From: Bacteroidales bacterium
GTDB taxonomy: Bacteria; Bacteroidota; Bacteroidia; Bacteroidales; JAADGE01
DNA: 36,672 bases
NCBI GenBank assembly: GCA_029934515.1
Contig: JAOZMB010000015.1
Span: forward strand, 1 to 36,672
Direction: 5' to 3'
Shown here: piece after piece, positions 7,698 through 17,458 of the stretch
Position numbering within the stretch: the stretch's first letter is position 1
How the letters are laid out: every line of letters starts with the position of its first letter
Notes under the pieces: generated by a model
Told to the model about the DNA's origin: nothing
What the model saw: the letters and a program-made list of their open reading frames with translations, nothing else
The model's database searches: none
Translations under genes and position numbers: made by a program

Positions 7698-8018
7698 TTC
7701 TGTCTTTTTGGCATATAAACTGACAGCTTGTTGTTTTTTTATTTGTAATAATATGTCTTTATTACAATATAAATAATATTGAATTGAGACAAATAAATTA
7801 TATTAATTCAAGAAAATATTTTGTAAAAAATAAATTAATAAATCGTAATAGCCTGTGTTACAATAACTTATAAAAAAACATGTCTTATTTTGATATCTGT
7901 TTTATGACTGTTGTAAAATTTTATTTTAATTTTTTATAAATATTTTTTTATGCCGGTATAATCATTGATAAAAAAGAACTGAATGATTGAATATTAATAA
8001 ATTAAAAATATATACAAA
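7698..8018. other. Non-coding leader of dnaK
   Basis: A gap of about 320 AT-rich bases between the terminator and dnaK. I see no CIRCE operator (TTAGCACTC-type inverted repeat), no exact TAnnTTTG box, no RNA gene and no credible ORF. The dnaK promoter must lie here but cannot be placed by eye. Confidence 0.5.
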
Positions 8019-9944
8019 ATGGCTAAAATTATCGGAATAGACTTAGGAACGACAAACTCATGCGTATCGGTAATGGAAGGAAACGAACCAGTTGTTATAC
8101 CTAACAGCGAGGGAAAACGAACAACACCTTCAATTGTTGCTTTTATCAAAGGCGGAGAACGAAAAATCGGAGACCCAGCTAAAAGACAAGCAATCACAAA
8201 TCCTGTTGACACTGTATATTCTATAAAAAGATTTATGGGAGAAACTTATGATAAAGTTTCACGAGAAATTAATAGAGTCCCTTACAAAGTTGTTAAAGGA
8301 GACAACAACACACCACGAGTAAAAATTGGAGATAGACTATATACACCACAAGAAATATCTGCTATTGTTCTACAAAAAATGAAAAAAACAGCCGAAGATT
8401 ATCTCGGACATGAAGTTACAGATGCAGTTATTACTGTACCTGCATATTTCAGCGACTCGCAAAGACAAGCTACAAAAGAAGCAGGTGAAATAGCTGGACT
8501 AACAGTGAAAAGAATTATAAACGAACCAACCGCTGCATCGCTTGCTTATGGTTTAGACAAAAAAAATAAAGACCAAGTAATAGCTGTTTTCGATTTGGGC
8601 GGCGGAACATTTGATATATCTGTACTCGAACTCGGAGACGGTGTTTTTGAAGTAAAATCTACAAACGGAGATACACACTTAGGAGGCGATGATTTTGACG
8701 AAGCTATAATTGATTGGCTTGCCGATGAATTTATAAAAGATGAAAATATTGATTTGAGAAAAGACCAAATGGCATTGCAAAGATTGAAAGTTGCTGCCGA
8801 AAAAGCAAAAATCGAACTATCAAGCTCAACAAGTACAGAAATAAATCTACCTTATATAATGCCCGTTGACGGTATTCCAAAACATTTGGTAAGAACACTT
8901 TCGCGTGCAAAATTTGAACAAATTGCAGACCATTTGATACAACAGGTTTTAGAACCATGTAAAAAAGCAATTGATGATGCAGGAATTTCAAAATCCGAAA
9001 TAGACCAAATAATTCTTGTAGGAGGCTCAACAAGAATCCCTGCAATACAAAATGTAGTAAAAAAATTCTTCGGAAAAGCACCTTCGAAAGGAGTAAATCC
9101 AGACGAAGTTGTTGCTGTTGGAGCAGCAATACAAGGTGGAGTTTTAACTGGTGAAGTTAAAGATGTTGTATTACTCGATGTTACACCGCTCTCGCTTGGC
9201 ATAGAAACAATGGGCAGTGTGATGACACGACTTATTGATTCAAACACTACAATTCCAACAAATAAAAAAGAAACATTCACAACAGCAGCTGATAATCAGC
9301 CAGCAGTAGAAATACACATATTGCAAGGCGAACGACCAATGGCACGCGACAATAAAACGATAGGACGATTTCATCTTGACGGACTTCCACCAGCACGACG
9401 TGGTATTCCACAAATTGAAGTTACTTTTGATATTGATGCAAACGGTATTTTGAATGTCTCGGCAAAAGATAAAGGAACAGGAAAAGAACAAAATATTAGA
9501 ATCGAAGCATCATCTGGATTATCTGATGCCGAAGTTCAAAGAATGAAAGACGAAGCAAAAGCAAATGCAGAAGCTGATAAAAAACAAAAAGATAAAATTG
9601 ATAAACTAAATAAAGCAGACAGTACAATCTTCCAAACTGAAAAACAATTAAAAGAATTTGGAGACAAAATACCTGCTGATAAAAAAGCACCAATAGAAAA
9701 AGCCCTAGAAGAACTAAAAGATGCTCACAAAAAAGAAGACATAGATGCAATTGATAAAGCTCTTGAAAATCTTAACAAAATTTTTCAGGAAGCAACACAA
9801 AATATGTATAATCAAGGTGCACCAGGAGGACAACAACAAGGTGCTGACTTTAAAGATGCAAATGTAAACAATCCTTATGCGGATAAAAAAAAGAAAAAAG
9901 ATGATGATAATGTAACAGATGTTGACTACGAAGAAGTTAAATAA
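8019..9944 (+). CDS. dnaK: Chaperone DnaK (Hsp70)
   Basis: A 641-residue Hsp70. The N-terminal ATPase domain shows [16 protein letters not shown] (residues 6-21), [16 protein letters not shown] (about 168-183), [13 protein letters not shown] and [11 protein letters not shown]. The linker [15 protein letters not shown] leads to the substrate-binding domain, a Lys/Asp-rich lid, and the family tail DVDYEEVK. It binds exposed hydrophobic segments in the cytoplasm and cycles with DnaJ and GrpE, neither of which is adjacent. ATG 8019 is fixed by the universal [14 protein letters not shown] start. It is monocistronic, with a 17-bp hairpin downstream. Length and motifs are complete. Confidence 0.98.
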   Translation: MAKIIGIDLGTTNSCVSVMEGNEPVVIPNSEGKRTTPSIVAFIKGGERKIGDPAKRQAITNPVDTVYSIKRFMGETYDKVSREINRVPYKVVKGDNNTPRVKIGDRLYTPQEISAIVLQKMKKTAEDYLGHEVTDAVITVPAYFSDSQRQATKEAGEIAGLTVKRIINEPTAASLAYGLDKKNKDQVIAVFDLGGGTFDISVLELGDGVFEVKSTNGDTHLGGDDFDEAIIDWLADEFIKDENIDLRKDQMALQRLKVAAEKAKIELSSSTSTEINLPYIMPVDGIPKHLVRTLSRAKFEQIADHLIQQVLEPCKKAIDDAGISKSEIDQIILVGGSTRIPAIQNVVKKFFGKAPSKGVNPDEVVAVGAAIQGGVLTGEVKDVVLLDVTPLSLGIETMGSVMTRLIDSNTTIPTNKKETFTTAADNQPAVEIHILQGERPMARDNKTIGRFHLDGLPPARRGIPQIEVTFDIDANGILNVSAKDKGTGKEQNIRIEASSGLSDAEVQRMKDEAKANAEADKKQKDKIDKLNKADSTIFQTEKQLKEFGDKIPADKKAPIEKALEELKDAHKKEDIDAIDKALENLNKIFQEATQNMYNQGAPGGQQQGADFKDANVNNPYADKKKKKDDDNVTDVDYEEVK

Positions 9945-9969
9945 AAAAAATTAAAAGTTAAAAAGTTAA

Positions 9970-10010
9970 ATTGAAAGTTGAAAATTATTATAAAATTTTC
10001 AACTTTCAAT
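9970..10010. terminator. Hairpin terminator after dnaK
   Basis: A perfect 17-bp stem: ATTGAAAGTTGAAAATT (9970-9986) pairs with 9994-10010 around a 7-base loop. It lacks a long T run on the plus strand, so its strength as a terminator is uncertain. It may act as a 3' stabiliser of the dnaK mRNA. Confidence 0.65.
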
Positions 10011-10107
10011 ATTTGAACTGAAAAATTATTATATTCTGATATTCTATTTGCTTTATTCTTTCTTTTTCAATTTTTTTTATTTTTATTTTTTTTTAATTTA
10101 AAATTAA

Positions 10108-10115
10108 TATCTTTG
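10108..10115 (+). promoter_or_regulatory. Bacteroidetes -7 promoter box
   Basis: TATCTTTG fits TAnnTTTG, 35 bases ahead of the serA start. The expected -33 position is T-rich but has no clear TTTG. Confidence 0.5.
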
Positions 10116-10150
10116 AAGTGTTTTTTTTAATAAAAATTTAATAAGGAATT

Positions 10151-11068
10151 ATGAAAATAACAGTAGCAACAGTAAAGCCGTTTGCACCGATGGCTGTAAA
10201 ACTTATACGTAATCTAACAAAAGATGTTGGTTATGAATTTGAGTTATTGGAAAAATATGCCAACAATTCAGAACTTATTGAAGCAGCAAAAAATACCGAT
10301 GCTCTGATAGTTAGAAGCGATAAAATAACAAGAGAAGTTATTGAAGCTTCGGAGCGATTGAAAATTATTGTAAGAGCTGGTGCAGGATACGATAATGTTG
10401 ATTTAGAAGCGGCAAGTGAAAAAGGAATAGTAGTAATGAATACTCCCGGACAGAACGCAAACGCAGTTGCCGAGCTTGCAATCGGAATGATGGTATTTTT
10501 GGCAAGAGGTTTTTTTAATGGAAAACCCGGAACAGAGCTTAAAGAAAGGAAACTTGGTATTCATGCCTACGGAAATGTAGGTAAAAATATAGCAAAAATA
10601 GCAAAGGGATTTGGGATGAAAGTTTATGCTTTTGACCCTTTCGTAAAGAAAGAATATATTGAAAAAGATGATGTTAAAGTAATTGATTCTATTGAAAAAC
10701 TATACGCAAAATGTCAATATATTTCGTTAAATATCCCAGCTAATGCAAAAACAGTAAATTCAATTGATTATAATTTATTGTCGAAAATGCCAAAAGATGC
10801 AGTCCTCGTAAATACTGCAAGAAAAGAGATTATTAACGAACCAGATATTTTGAAAATGATGGAAATAAGACCAGATTTTAAATATCTATCGGATCTTGCT
10901 CCTAATTGTAAAGAAAAATTCGAAGAAAAATTTAAAGGTAGATTTTTCTTTTCACCTAAAAAAATGGGAGCACAAACAATAGAAGCAAACATAAATGCTG
11001 GCATTGGAGCAGCAAACCAAATTGTTAATTTCTTTGAAAATAATGATAAAACATTTCAAGTTAATTAA
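10151..11068 (+). CDS. serA: D-3-phosphoglycerate dehydrogenase, Bacteroidetes type
   Basis: A 305-residue D-2-hydroxyacid dehydrogenase that would oxidise 3-phosphoglycerate with NAD+, the first step of serine synthesis. The N-terminal half has RAGAGYDNVDLEAASEKGI and NTPGQNANAVAELAIG. The nucleotide-binding turn is GIHAYGNVGKNIA, the form I associate with Bacteroidetes SerA, followed by the acidic VYAFDPF. The catalytic Arg is in LVNTARKEIINE. Where most relatives have PHLGA with the catalytic His, this protein reads SPKKMGAQTIEAN, which I recall as usual in this lineage. There is no C-terminal ACT domain, so serine feedback through ACT is not expected. serC is not adjacent. Confidence 0.85.
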   Translation: MKITVATVKPFAPMAVKLIRNLTKDVGYEFELLEKYANNSELIEAAKNTDALIVRSDKITREVIEASERLKIIVRAGAGYDNVDLEAASEKGIVVMNTPGQNANAVAELAIGMMVFLARGFFNGKPGTELKERKLGIHAYGNVGKNIAKIAKGFGMKVYAFDPFVKKEYIEKDDVKVIDSIEKLYAKCQYISLNIPANAKTVNSIDYNLLSKMPKDAVLVNTARKEIINEPDILKMMEIRPDFKYLSDLAPNCKEKFEEKFKGRFFFSPKKMGAQTIEANINAGIGAANQIVNFFENNDKTFQVN

Positions 11069-11081
11069 ATTATAAAAATAA

Positions 11082-11142
11082 TGTATCCACTAAAAAAATA
11101 TTGTAAAGTAAAATTTTAACATATTTTCTATAAGTGGATACA
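11082..11142. terminator. Long-range inverted repeat between serA and the MscS-like gene
   Basis: TGTATCCACT (11082-11091) and AGTGGATACA (11133-11142) are perfect 10-bp arms enclosing 41 A/T-rich bases. It may act as a terminator or processing site between the two genes. There is no T run immediately after it. Confidence 0.45.
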
Positions 11143-11171
11143 ATTATAGCCTTCAAAAAAATATATCAAAG

Positions 11172-11873
11172 ATGCAGTATATTAAATTTATATTTATAGG
11201 AACTTTATTATTTTTTGTGTTCAGATTCATACCGCGAATTATTCGCAGAGTTTTAAACAAAAAAAATATGCTCGGCTCGTTCACGAGAGTATATCCTTTT
11301 GTCGAATTTATTTTATGGACGGCATTTATTTTTTGGGCTGTACAGGAAATTTTTAGAGATAAATTTTATTTCACAACAATAATAACTGGAATAGTTATAA
11401 TTGTTATGATTATTTTTGGTTACTACGTTCTTCGTGATTTTGCCGCAGGTATGGTTCTAAAAGCAGAATATATTATGAAAAAAGGTAAACTGATTAAAAT
11501 CGGAAACACATTAGGAACAATCACAAACCCAACATACCTATCACTTGAACTTGAAACAAACGAACACGAGAAAATTAAAATCCCTTACAGCAAAATAAGC
11601 GGCGAAAAAATAATAATGCCAAACCCTACCGAATCTTTGAAAAAATTTGTTTTCAATATTAATGTACAACGAAAAATAAATATAATATCTACGAAAAAAC
11701 AATTAGAAAAAAAATTGTTAAATACAGTATGGACAGCAGTTACAAAAAAACCAGATATAAAACTTATAAAAGAAAATTTAGAAACATACGATTTTAAAAT
11801 AATCATCTTTGCACAAAACGAAAACCATGCAGAACGAATAAAACAAATAATAGACAACGAACAATTATCTTAA
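11172..11873 (+). CDS. MscS-like mechanosensitive channel protein
   Basis: A 233-residue membrane protein with N-terminal hydrophobic segments at about 4-20, 45-62 and 68-88. The last runs into YYVLRDFAAGMVLKAEYIMK, the place of the MscS pore helix. A beta domain follows: KKGKLIKIGNTLGTITNPTYLSLELETNEHEKIKIPYSKISG resembles the MscS pattern of glycine-rich strands followed by IPNGKI. The C-terminal alpha/beta part, about 155-233, completes the cytoplasmic vestibule. It probably releases solutes under osmotic downshock. It is shorter than E. coli MscS (286 residues) and divergent in the pore helix. Its last 9 bases overlap the end of convergent rbfA. Confidence 0.75.
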   Translation: MQYIKFIFIGTLLFFVFRFIPRIIRRVLNKKNMLGSFTRVYPFVEFILWTAFIFWAVQEIFRDKFYFTTIITGIVIIVMIIFGYYVLRDFAAGMVLKAEYIMKKGKLIKIGNTLGTITNPTYLSLELETNEHEKIKIPYSKISGEKIIMPNPTESLKKFVFNINVQRKINIISTKKQLEKKLLNTVWTAVTKKPDIKLIKENLETYDFKIIIFAQNENHAERIKQIIDNEQLS

Positions 11874-12197
11874 AAGTTTATCAATTTTCTCTGCATAATC
11901 GAGTGAATCGTCCATGAAAAAATCAAGCTCTGGAATATTCCTAAATTGATGTCTTATTTTCTTTCCTAGTTTATATCTTATTTTTTTTACATTCTTATTT
12001 ATTTCTTCGTATAACTCATTTGATTTATCTGGCGGAAAAATACTTAGATATATTTTTGCAAGTTTAAGGTCTGGAGACATCCTTACAACTGTTACTGAAA
12101 CTATTTTATTACGAAAATCAAAACTATTTTCTTGAAAATAAATACTTATTTCTTGTTGTATAATCTTTGCGGCTTTTAACTGTCTTTTTGATTCCAT
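11865..12197 (-). CDS. rbfA: Ribosome-binding factor A
   Basis: A 110-residue protein with the RbfA layout: an N-terminal helix ESKRQLKAAKIIQQEIS, then VSVTVVRMSPDLKLAKIYLSIF (the KH-like strand with the D-L-x-x-A-x-I-Y/V pattern), and near the end the conserved RNIPELDFFMDDSLDYAEKIDKLL. It binds the 30S subunit and helps mature the 5' end of 16S rRNA; loss typically causes cold sensitivity in E. coli. Length is normal. It ends 9 bases inside the convergent MscS-like gene and has no minus-strand partner in the window. Confidence 0.92.
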   Translation of the reverse strand: MESKRQLKAAKIIQQEISIYFQENSFDFRNKIVSVTVVRMSPDLKLAKIYLSIFPPDKSNELYEEINKNVKKIRYKLGKKIRHQFRNIPELDFFMDDSLDYAEKIDKLLR

Positions 12198-12425
12198 TAT
12201 TTTTTTTTTGCAAATATTGTAATAATTTTTTTACATGTTGTTTGAACTTAACTTTGGCAAAACTTTTATATATTTTATTTTAATAATAAACTATTCTTCA
12301 TTTTACATTAACTTATATCATTGATTTTCAATAATAATAAAATAGATATTTTGCTTTATTAAATACAGCAACAATAATTTTGGCAAATGTATTAATAAAA
12401 TTTTGAAATAAAACATTCTTTTATA

Positions 12426-12433
12426 TATCTTTG
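12426..12433 (+). promoter_or_regulatory. Bacteroidetes -7 promoter box
   Basis: TATCTTTG fits TAnnTTTG and lies 26 bases ahead of the aminopeptidase start, giving a leader of only about 20 bases. No exact -33 TTTG is seen. Confidence 0.55.
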
Positions 12434-12459
12434 TCATTTTACATATTTAATCAAATTTT

Positions 12460-13848
12460 ATGTTTCCAAAACAAGTTTATATAAAAAGGCGCGAAGCGCT
12501 TAAACAAGAATTTAAAAGCGGATTAATTTTTCTTCCGGGTAATCAAGATGTTGCATTTAATTATTCTGCAAATATTTACACATTTCGTCAGGACAGTACA
12601 TTTTTGTATTTTTTTGGCATAAATCATCCTAATTTTTACGGTATTATTGATATAGATACAGGAAAGGATTATATTTTTGGTAATGATATTTGTATTGATG
12701 ATATTATATGGATGGGAAGGCAACCTTCTGTTAGTGAGCAGGCTGCTGATGTTGGTGTTGAACTGACAAAGCCAGTAGATAAGTTAAGAAAATTTTTGAA
12801 ACAAAGAAAAAAGAAAAAACAAAAGATACATTTTTTGCCACCTTATAGAGGTGAAACAAAAATCGAAATTGAAAAATTATTGAAAATACCTATTGCTAAA
12901 ATTCCTAATAAAAGTTCTGTTGAACTTATAAAAGCTGTTGTAAAATTAGCTTCGGTAAAAGATGAATATGAAATAGCTGAAATAGAAAGAACAGTCAATG
13001 TAGCCGAGAAAATGCACACTGCTGCTATGCGTACAGTAAAACCCGGAATGGTAGAACGAGAAATTTCAGGTAAAATTGAAGGAATAGCATTATCTTACGG
13101 TGGTCCTGTTTCGTTTCCTGTTATTTGTTCTGTTGATGGTCAGATTTTGCATAATCATAATCATAACAATATTATGAAAGCAGGAGATTTGCTTGTTATT
13201 GATGCTGGTGCTGAGTCGCCGATGAGTTACACAAGCGACATAACAAGGACTATTCCCGTGAGTGGTAAATTTACAAAACGACAAAAAGAAATTTATGAAA
13301 TCGTACTAAAAGCAAATCTCGAAGCAATAAAAATGACAAAACCGGGTATTACTTATAAATCTGTTCATTTACATATTGCAAAAATTATTGCAGAAGGTTT
13401 GAAAGATATAGGTCTAATGACTGGTGATATAGACGAAGCTGTAAAAGCTGGTGCACACGCATTATTTTTTCCACACGGGCTTGGACACATGATGGGACTT
13501 GATGTTCACGATATGGAAGGACTTGGCGAAAATTATGTTGGATATGACAATACATTAAAAAGAAGTTCACAATTCGGACTCGCTTTTTTGCGTCTCGGAA
13601 GAGAACTAAAACAGGGTTTTGTTATAACAGATGAACCAGGAATATATTTTATCCCAGAATTGATTGATATATGGAAAAAAGAAAATAAATTTTCAGAGTT
13701 TATTAACTATAATAAAGTAGAAACATACAAAGATTTTGGAGGTATTAGAATCGAAGACGATATTCTTGTTACAGAAAATGGATGTCGAGTTCTTGGCAAA
13801 CCAATACCAAAGACAGTTGATGAAATTGAAAACATAATGAAATCATAA
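12460..13848 (+). CDS. pepP: Xaa-Pro aminopeptidase (M24B)
   Basis: A 462-residue cytoplasmic metallopeptidase that removes an N-terminal residue preceding proline. Residues of about 1-155 form the AMP_N domain (YIKRREALKQEF, LPGNQDVAFNYSANIYTFRQDSTFLYFFG). The pita-bread catalytic domain carries all five metal ligands: Asp248 (VIDAGAE), Asp260 (YTSDITRT), His343 (FPHGLGHMMG), Glu392 (TDEPGIYF) and Glu432 (GGIRIEDD). The run HNHNHNN at 231-237 holds the substrate-site histidine region. No signal peptide. Monocistronic with its own -7 box. Complete and normal in length. Confidence 0.93.
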   Translation: MFPKQVYIKRREALKQEFKSGLIFLPGNQDVAFNYSANIYTFRQDSTFLYFFGINHPNFYGIIDIDTGKDYIFGNDICIDDIIWMGRQPSVSEQAADVGVELTKPVDKLRKFLKQRKKKKQKIHFLPPYRGETKIEIEKLLKIPIAKIPNKSSVELIKAVVKLASVKDEYEIAEIERTVNVAEKMHTAAMRTVKPGMVEREISGKIEGIALSYGGPVSFPVICSVDGQILHNHNHNNIMKAGDLLVIDAGAESPMSYTSDITRTIPVSGKFTKRQKEIYEIVLKANLEAIKMTKPGITYKSVHLHIAKIIAEGLKDIGLMTGDIDEAVKAGAHALFFPHGLGHMMGLDVHDMEGLGENYVGYDNTLKRSSQFGLAFLRLGRELKQGFVITDEPGIYFIPELIDIWKKENKFSEFINYNKVETYKDFGGIRIEDDILVTENGCRVLGKPIPKTVDEIENIMKS

Positions 13849-13935
13849 AAACTATTTATAATCGATGTTTTATATAAAGAAATGCTACTTTGTCATTTAA
13901 TTATCTGAATGTTAAGTAGAATTTCTTTATTTTTT

Positions 13936-13965
13936 TTTGTTTAATTAAAAATTAAATTAATTTTG
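13936..13965 (+). promoter_or_regulatory. Bacteroidetes promoter, -33 and -7
   Basis: TTTG (13936-13939), an 18-base spacer, then TAATTTTG (13958-13965). This is close to the TTTG-N19-TAnnTTTG consensus. Transcription would start near 13972, about 23 bases before the SPFH gene. Confidence 0.7.
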
Positions 13966-13994
13966 CGTATTAATAAAAAAATCAATTTTAAATT

Positions 13995-14816
13995 ATGGAA
14001 AAGAAAATTAAATCAGTATTTGTAGTAATAGGTATTGCAGTTGTTCTTGTGATAATGTTCAGTGCAATGGTATTTATTACTTTACAGCCAGGTGAAAAAG
14101 GAATAATATTTAGGAAGTTTGGTGACGGTTTGGATAAAAAGAATATTTATAATGCTGGCTTTCATATAATAGCTCCATGGAACGAGATGTTTGTTTATGA
14201 TGTAAGAGAGCAGAAAGTTGACGAAACAATGGACGTTTTAGATAAAAATGGACTCTCAATTCATGTTGACGTTTCTGTAAGATTTTATCCACTTTATGAT
14301 AAGATAGGAGAGCTACACGAAAAATTTGGTACAACTTATAAAGACCAGCTCGTAAAACCAGAAGTCCGCTCTACGGTAAGACAAGTAATGGGACGTTTCT
14401 CGGCAGAGGAGATTTATTCAACAAAGAGAAAAGAAGTAGAAGCAGCAATTATTCAAGAAACAGAAGCAGTATTGAAATTACCACAAAACAATATTCATAT
14501 GACAGCCTTGTTGATACGCTCAATAAATTTACCTGATAAAATTAAACATGCAATAGAGAGTAAATTAAAACAAGAACAAGAAGCAAAAGCATATCAATAT
14601 AAACTGGAAAAAGAAAAAAGTGAAGCTGAACGTAAAAAAATTGCAGCTGAAGGAGAAGCAATAGCAAACCAAATTATCAATAATTCGTTGACAACATCTT
14701 TGTTAAAGATGAGAGGAATAGAAGCAACAATAAAATTATCGGAATCAAAAAATTCAAAAGTAGTTATCATAGGAAGCGGAGCAGACGGAATGCCACTAAT
14801 ACTTGGTAATAACTAA
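13995..14816 (+). CDS. Prohibitin/SPFH domain membrane protein
   Basis: A 273-residue protein anchored by one N-terminal membrane segment at about 7-31. The SPFH/prohibitin domain begins at LQPGEKGIIFRKFGDG and includes GFHIIAPWNEMFVYDVREQK and VDVSVRFYPLYDKIGELHEKFG. An alanine/glutamate-rich helix follows (about 185-220, QEQEAKAYQYKLEKEKSEAE and IAAEGEAIAN), then the prohibitin-like tail VVIIGSGADGMPLILGNN. Such proteins form ring oligomers in the membrane and act as scaffolds, often with FtsH-type proteases in the case of HflK/HflC; no protease gene is adjacent. Monocistronic behind a near-consensus promoter. Confidence 0.9.
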   Translation: MEKKIKSVFVVIGIAVVLVIMFSAMVFITLQPGEKGIIFRKFGDGLDKKNIYNAGFHIIAPWNEMFVYDVREQKVDETMDVLDKNGLSIHVDVSVRFYPLYDKIGELHEKFGTTYKDQLVKPEVRSTVRQVMGRFSAEEIYSTKRKEVEAAIIQETEAVLKLPQNNIHMTALLIRSINLPDKIKHAIESKLKQEQEAKAYQYKLEKEKSEAERKKIAAEGEAIANQIINNSLTTSLLKMRGIEATIKLSESKNSKVVIIGSGADGMPLILGNN

Positions 14817-14832
14817 ATTTAATTGTAAATTA

Positions 14833-14929
14833 TATACTGAAGTAAAATAGGTTTTCGGTTTTTCTAATTAATATTTATAATTTTGAAAAAGTTATATTTA
14901 AATCCGAAAACCTAATTCATTTTAGTATA
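14833..14929. repeat. 97-base stem-loop with 26-bp arms
   Basis: Arms 14833-14858 and 14904-14929 pair over 26 positions with four departures, two of which are G-U wobbles. An inner TTTTTC / GAAAAA pair extends the fold. It begins 17 bases after the SPFH stop. It could be a 3' mRNA structure or a small palindromic repeat; no T run follows. Confidence 0.6.
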
Positions 14930-14938
14930 AATTATAAA

Positions 14939-14975
14939 AAAACGTTCGTAACTATACAAAAGTGCGAACGTTTTG
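14939..14975 (+). terminator. Intrinsic terminator
   Basis: AAAACGTTCG (14939-14948) pairs perfectly with CGAACGTTTT (14965-14974) around a 16-base loop. Flanking A and T runs suit termination in both directions. It lies downstream of the SPFH gene and its large stem-loop. Confidence 0.7.
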
Positions 14976-15086
14976 TTAATTTATAATAAAAAAAAGAAAA
15001 ATTGACTTTTATATTTATAAATTAACAAAAAACATATCACAATCTGAAAGGTTGTACTCTATTAAATTTTAATATTAATAAAACTT

Positions 15087-17315
15087 ATGAGAACATTATT
15101 TACAATATTTTTTATCCTGTTTGTTATAACTGTTAAATCGCAACAAATAGTAATAACAATTTTAAATGCAGATAATTCAAAACCAATTCCTTATGCTCAT
15201 ATTTGTACAAAAAATTTTAACAATGAAAATGAAAAATATCAGGCGGCCGACCTTGATGGTAAAAGAAAAATTAATATAAAAGAAAAAACAATTATTTATG
15301 TTAGTTGTATTGGTTATGAAACAATATCGGATACAATTTTGCCTGGAACAACCCAAAAAGAATATAAACTTAAAAGAACCGGATTTGATATAGAAGAAGT
15401 TGTTGTAACTGGACAATATGAACCAGTAGCTGTTGATAAGTCAATTTATGATATAAAAATAATAGGCAGAACTCAGATAGAAAATAAAGCGGCAAATAAC
15501 CTTGCAGACCTACTCACAGATGAATTGGGAATCAATATATCACACGACCCTTCAACAGGAACAGGAATAAAAATGCAAGGTATATCAGGAGAGAACGTAA
15601 AAATTTTAATAGACGGTGTGCCAGTTATAGGACGAATGAACGGAAATATAGACCTCAGCCAGATAGACCTTTCAAATGTAGACCATGTTGAAATTATTGA
15701 AGGTCCTATGTCGGTAATCTATGGAAGTAATGCGCTTGCTGGGGTTATTAATATTATTACAAAAGAAAATAAATATTCAAAGTTTAAAACAGGAGCAAAT
15801 TTATACTATGAATCTGGAACAACATATAATGCAAATACAAATGTTTCGTTCAACAAAAATAAACATTTGATTTATTTTAATGGAGGTAGAAAATTTTTTG
15901 CTGGTTTTGATGTTGATGACACTAACAGAAAAATGGATTATAAACCAAAAGAACAATATAATGCAGATGCAAATTATACTTTTGGAACTGTAAAATTTAA
16001 AATCAAATATAAAATTGATTTTTTTAAAGAAAAACTATTAGACAGAAGCGATTTATTCGGACTACAACATTATAGTATAAAAGGATTGGATACATGGTTT
16101 TATACGATAAGAACAAACAATAATCTGCAAATAAATCACAAATTAACAGAGAACTCAAATTATAACTTCCTTGCCGCATATTCATATTATAACAGAAAAA
16201 AACATACATATATAAAAGATATGACAAATCTTGAAACACAACTCACTACTGGTTCAACAGACCATGATACAACAAAATTTGATGCCATTATTACGAGATA
16301 TGTTTATAATTATGTTCCTGAAAATATTAATGTAAATTTTCATGCTGGTTTTGATTTTAATTTAGAATATGGAACAGGAAAAAGAATGAAAAATAATAAA
16401 GAAGATATACAAGATTATGCTTTATTTACTGGAATAATGTGGAATATATTACCAAATTTTGTTATACAGTCTGGTCTGCGAGCATCATATAATACGAAAT
16501 ATAATTCGCCTTTGGTACCTTCTTTTAATTTGAAATATAATATTAAAAAACTGAACATTAGAGCTTCTTACGCGAGAGGTTTTAGAGCGCCTTCTTTGAA
16601 AGAACTTTATCTTTACTTTTATGACAGCAATCATCAAATAGAAGGCAACGAAGACCTTAATGCAGAGTATTCACATAATTATAATTTATCTACAAATTAT
16701 AACATAACATCAGGAAAAAATAAATTTGATTTTGAAATAAAAACGTATTATAATATTATAAATAATAAAATTACATTGGTACAGCTTAGTCCAGATAATC
16801 AATTGCATTTTACAAATTCTAACATTGGACACTTTAAATCAATAGGAGTCGAAGCTAATATTGGATATAAATATTTGCCGTTCTTTAAAATAGATATGGG
16901 CTTCTCTCGGATAGGACAAACAGATTCTTATGACGAAGATTCACTTATTTTTAGCAATAATTTCAATTCTATATTAACATATAATTTTTTGAAATTGAAC
17001 GGAACATTATCTATTATCTACAAATATATCGGTGAATATCCAAGTCATACATTGACAAGCGAAGACTTGTTGTTACTAAATATTATGGATTCATATCATA
17101 ATCTTGATATTACAATATCTAAAAAATTCTTTAATAATTCGATTGTTATTTCTGCTGGAGCAAAAAATATTTTTGATAATATTGAAATATCAGGTACACA
17201 AACAGGTGCTTCTCAGTCTGGCGGAGCGCATGGTTCAACAGGTGGCATATCTTCACTTGCCGGTCGGGGACGAATCTTTTTTGTAAGTTTGAAAATGAAT
17301 ATAACAAAATATTAA
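15087..17315 (+). CDS. TonB-dependent outer-membrane receptor
   Basis: A 742-residue receptor. A signal peptide (MRTLFTIFFILFV, cleavage near KSQ) is followed by a carboxypeptidase-regulatory-like domain (IVITILNADNSKPIPYAHI, then IIYVSCIGYETISDTI), the usual N-terminal extension in Bacteroidetes. The plug domain has IEEVVVTGQYEPVAVDKS, VKILIDGVPVIGRMNG and VDHVEIIEGPMSVIYGSNAL with INIITKE. The rest is a 22-strand-type barrel rich in aromatics (RASYARGFRAPSLKELYLYF) and ends in an aromatic beta-signal, FFVSLKMNITKY. It imports a ligand across the outer membrane with TonB energy. No SusD gene is adjacent, so it is a stand-alone receptor. The ligand cannot be told; a CirA/BtuB-like iron or cofactor role is a guess. 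Confidence 0.9.
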   Translation: MRTLFTIFFILFVITVKSQQIVITILNADNSKPIPYAHICTKNFNNENEKYQAADLDGKRKINIKEKTIIYVSCIGYETISDTILPGTTQKEYKLKRTGFDIEEVVVTGQYEPVAVDKSIYDIKIIGRTQIENKAANNLADLLTDELGINISHDPSTGTGIKMQGISGENVKILIDGVPVIGRMNGNIDLSQIDLSNVDHVEIIEGPMSVIYGSNALAGVINIITKENKYSKFKTGANLYYESGTTYNANTNVSFNKNKHLIYFNGGRKFFAGFDVDDTNRKMDYKPKEQYNADANYTFGTVKFKIKYKIDFFKEKLLDRSDLFGLQHYSIKGLDTWFYTIRTNNNLQINHKLTENSNYNFLAAYSYYNRKKHTYIKDMTNLETQLTTGSTDHDTTKFDAIITRYVYNYVPENINVNFHAGFDFNLEYGTGKRMKNNKEDIQDYALFTGIMWNILPNFVIQSGLRASYNTKYNSPLVPSFNLKYNIKKLNIRASYARGFRAPSLKELYLYFYDSNHQIEGNEDLNAEYSHNYNLSTNYNITSGKNKFDFEIKTYYNIINNKITLVQLSPDNQLHFTNSNIGHFKSIGVEANIGYKYLPFFKIDMGFSRIGQTDSYDEDSLIFSNNFNSILTYNFLKLNGTLSIIYKYIGEYPSHTLTSEDLLLLNIMDSYHNLDITISKKFFNNSIVISAGAKNIFDNIEISGTQTGASQSGGAHGSTGGISSLAGRGRIFFVSLKMNITKY

Positions 17316-17377
17316 TGACGAATAAATCTATAAAATAAAAAAAAATTGTTTTTATTTTCATTAATTAAATTTTTTAT

Positions 17378-17385
17378 TAGATTTG
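17378..17385 (+). promoter_or_regulatory. Bacteroidetes -7 promoter box
   Basis: TAGATTTG fits TAnnTTTG, 73 bases ahead of the coiled-coil gene. The -33 region is T-rich but without a properly spaced TTTG. Confidence 0.45.
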
Positions 17386-17458
17386 CATTATACTAATAAT
17401 TACATCTAATTGTTATTACTTACAAATTTTATAATCTAATTAATAAAAAAACAATAAA

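Noticed and set aside
7698-8018. CIRCE heat-shock operator ahead of dnaK
   Set aside because: No TTAGCACTC/GAGTGCTAA inverted repeat was found.
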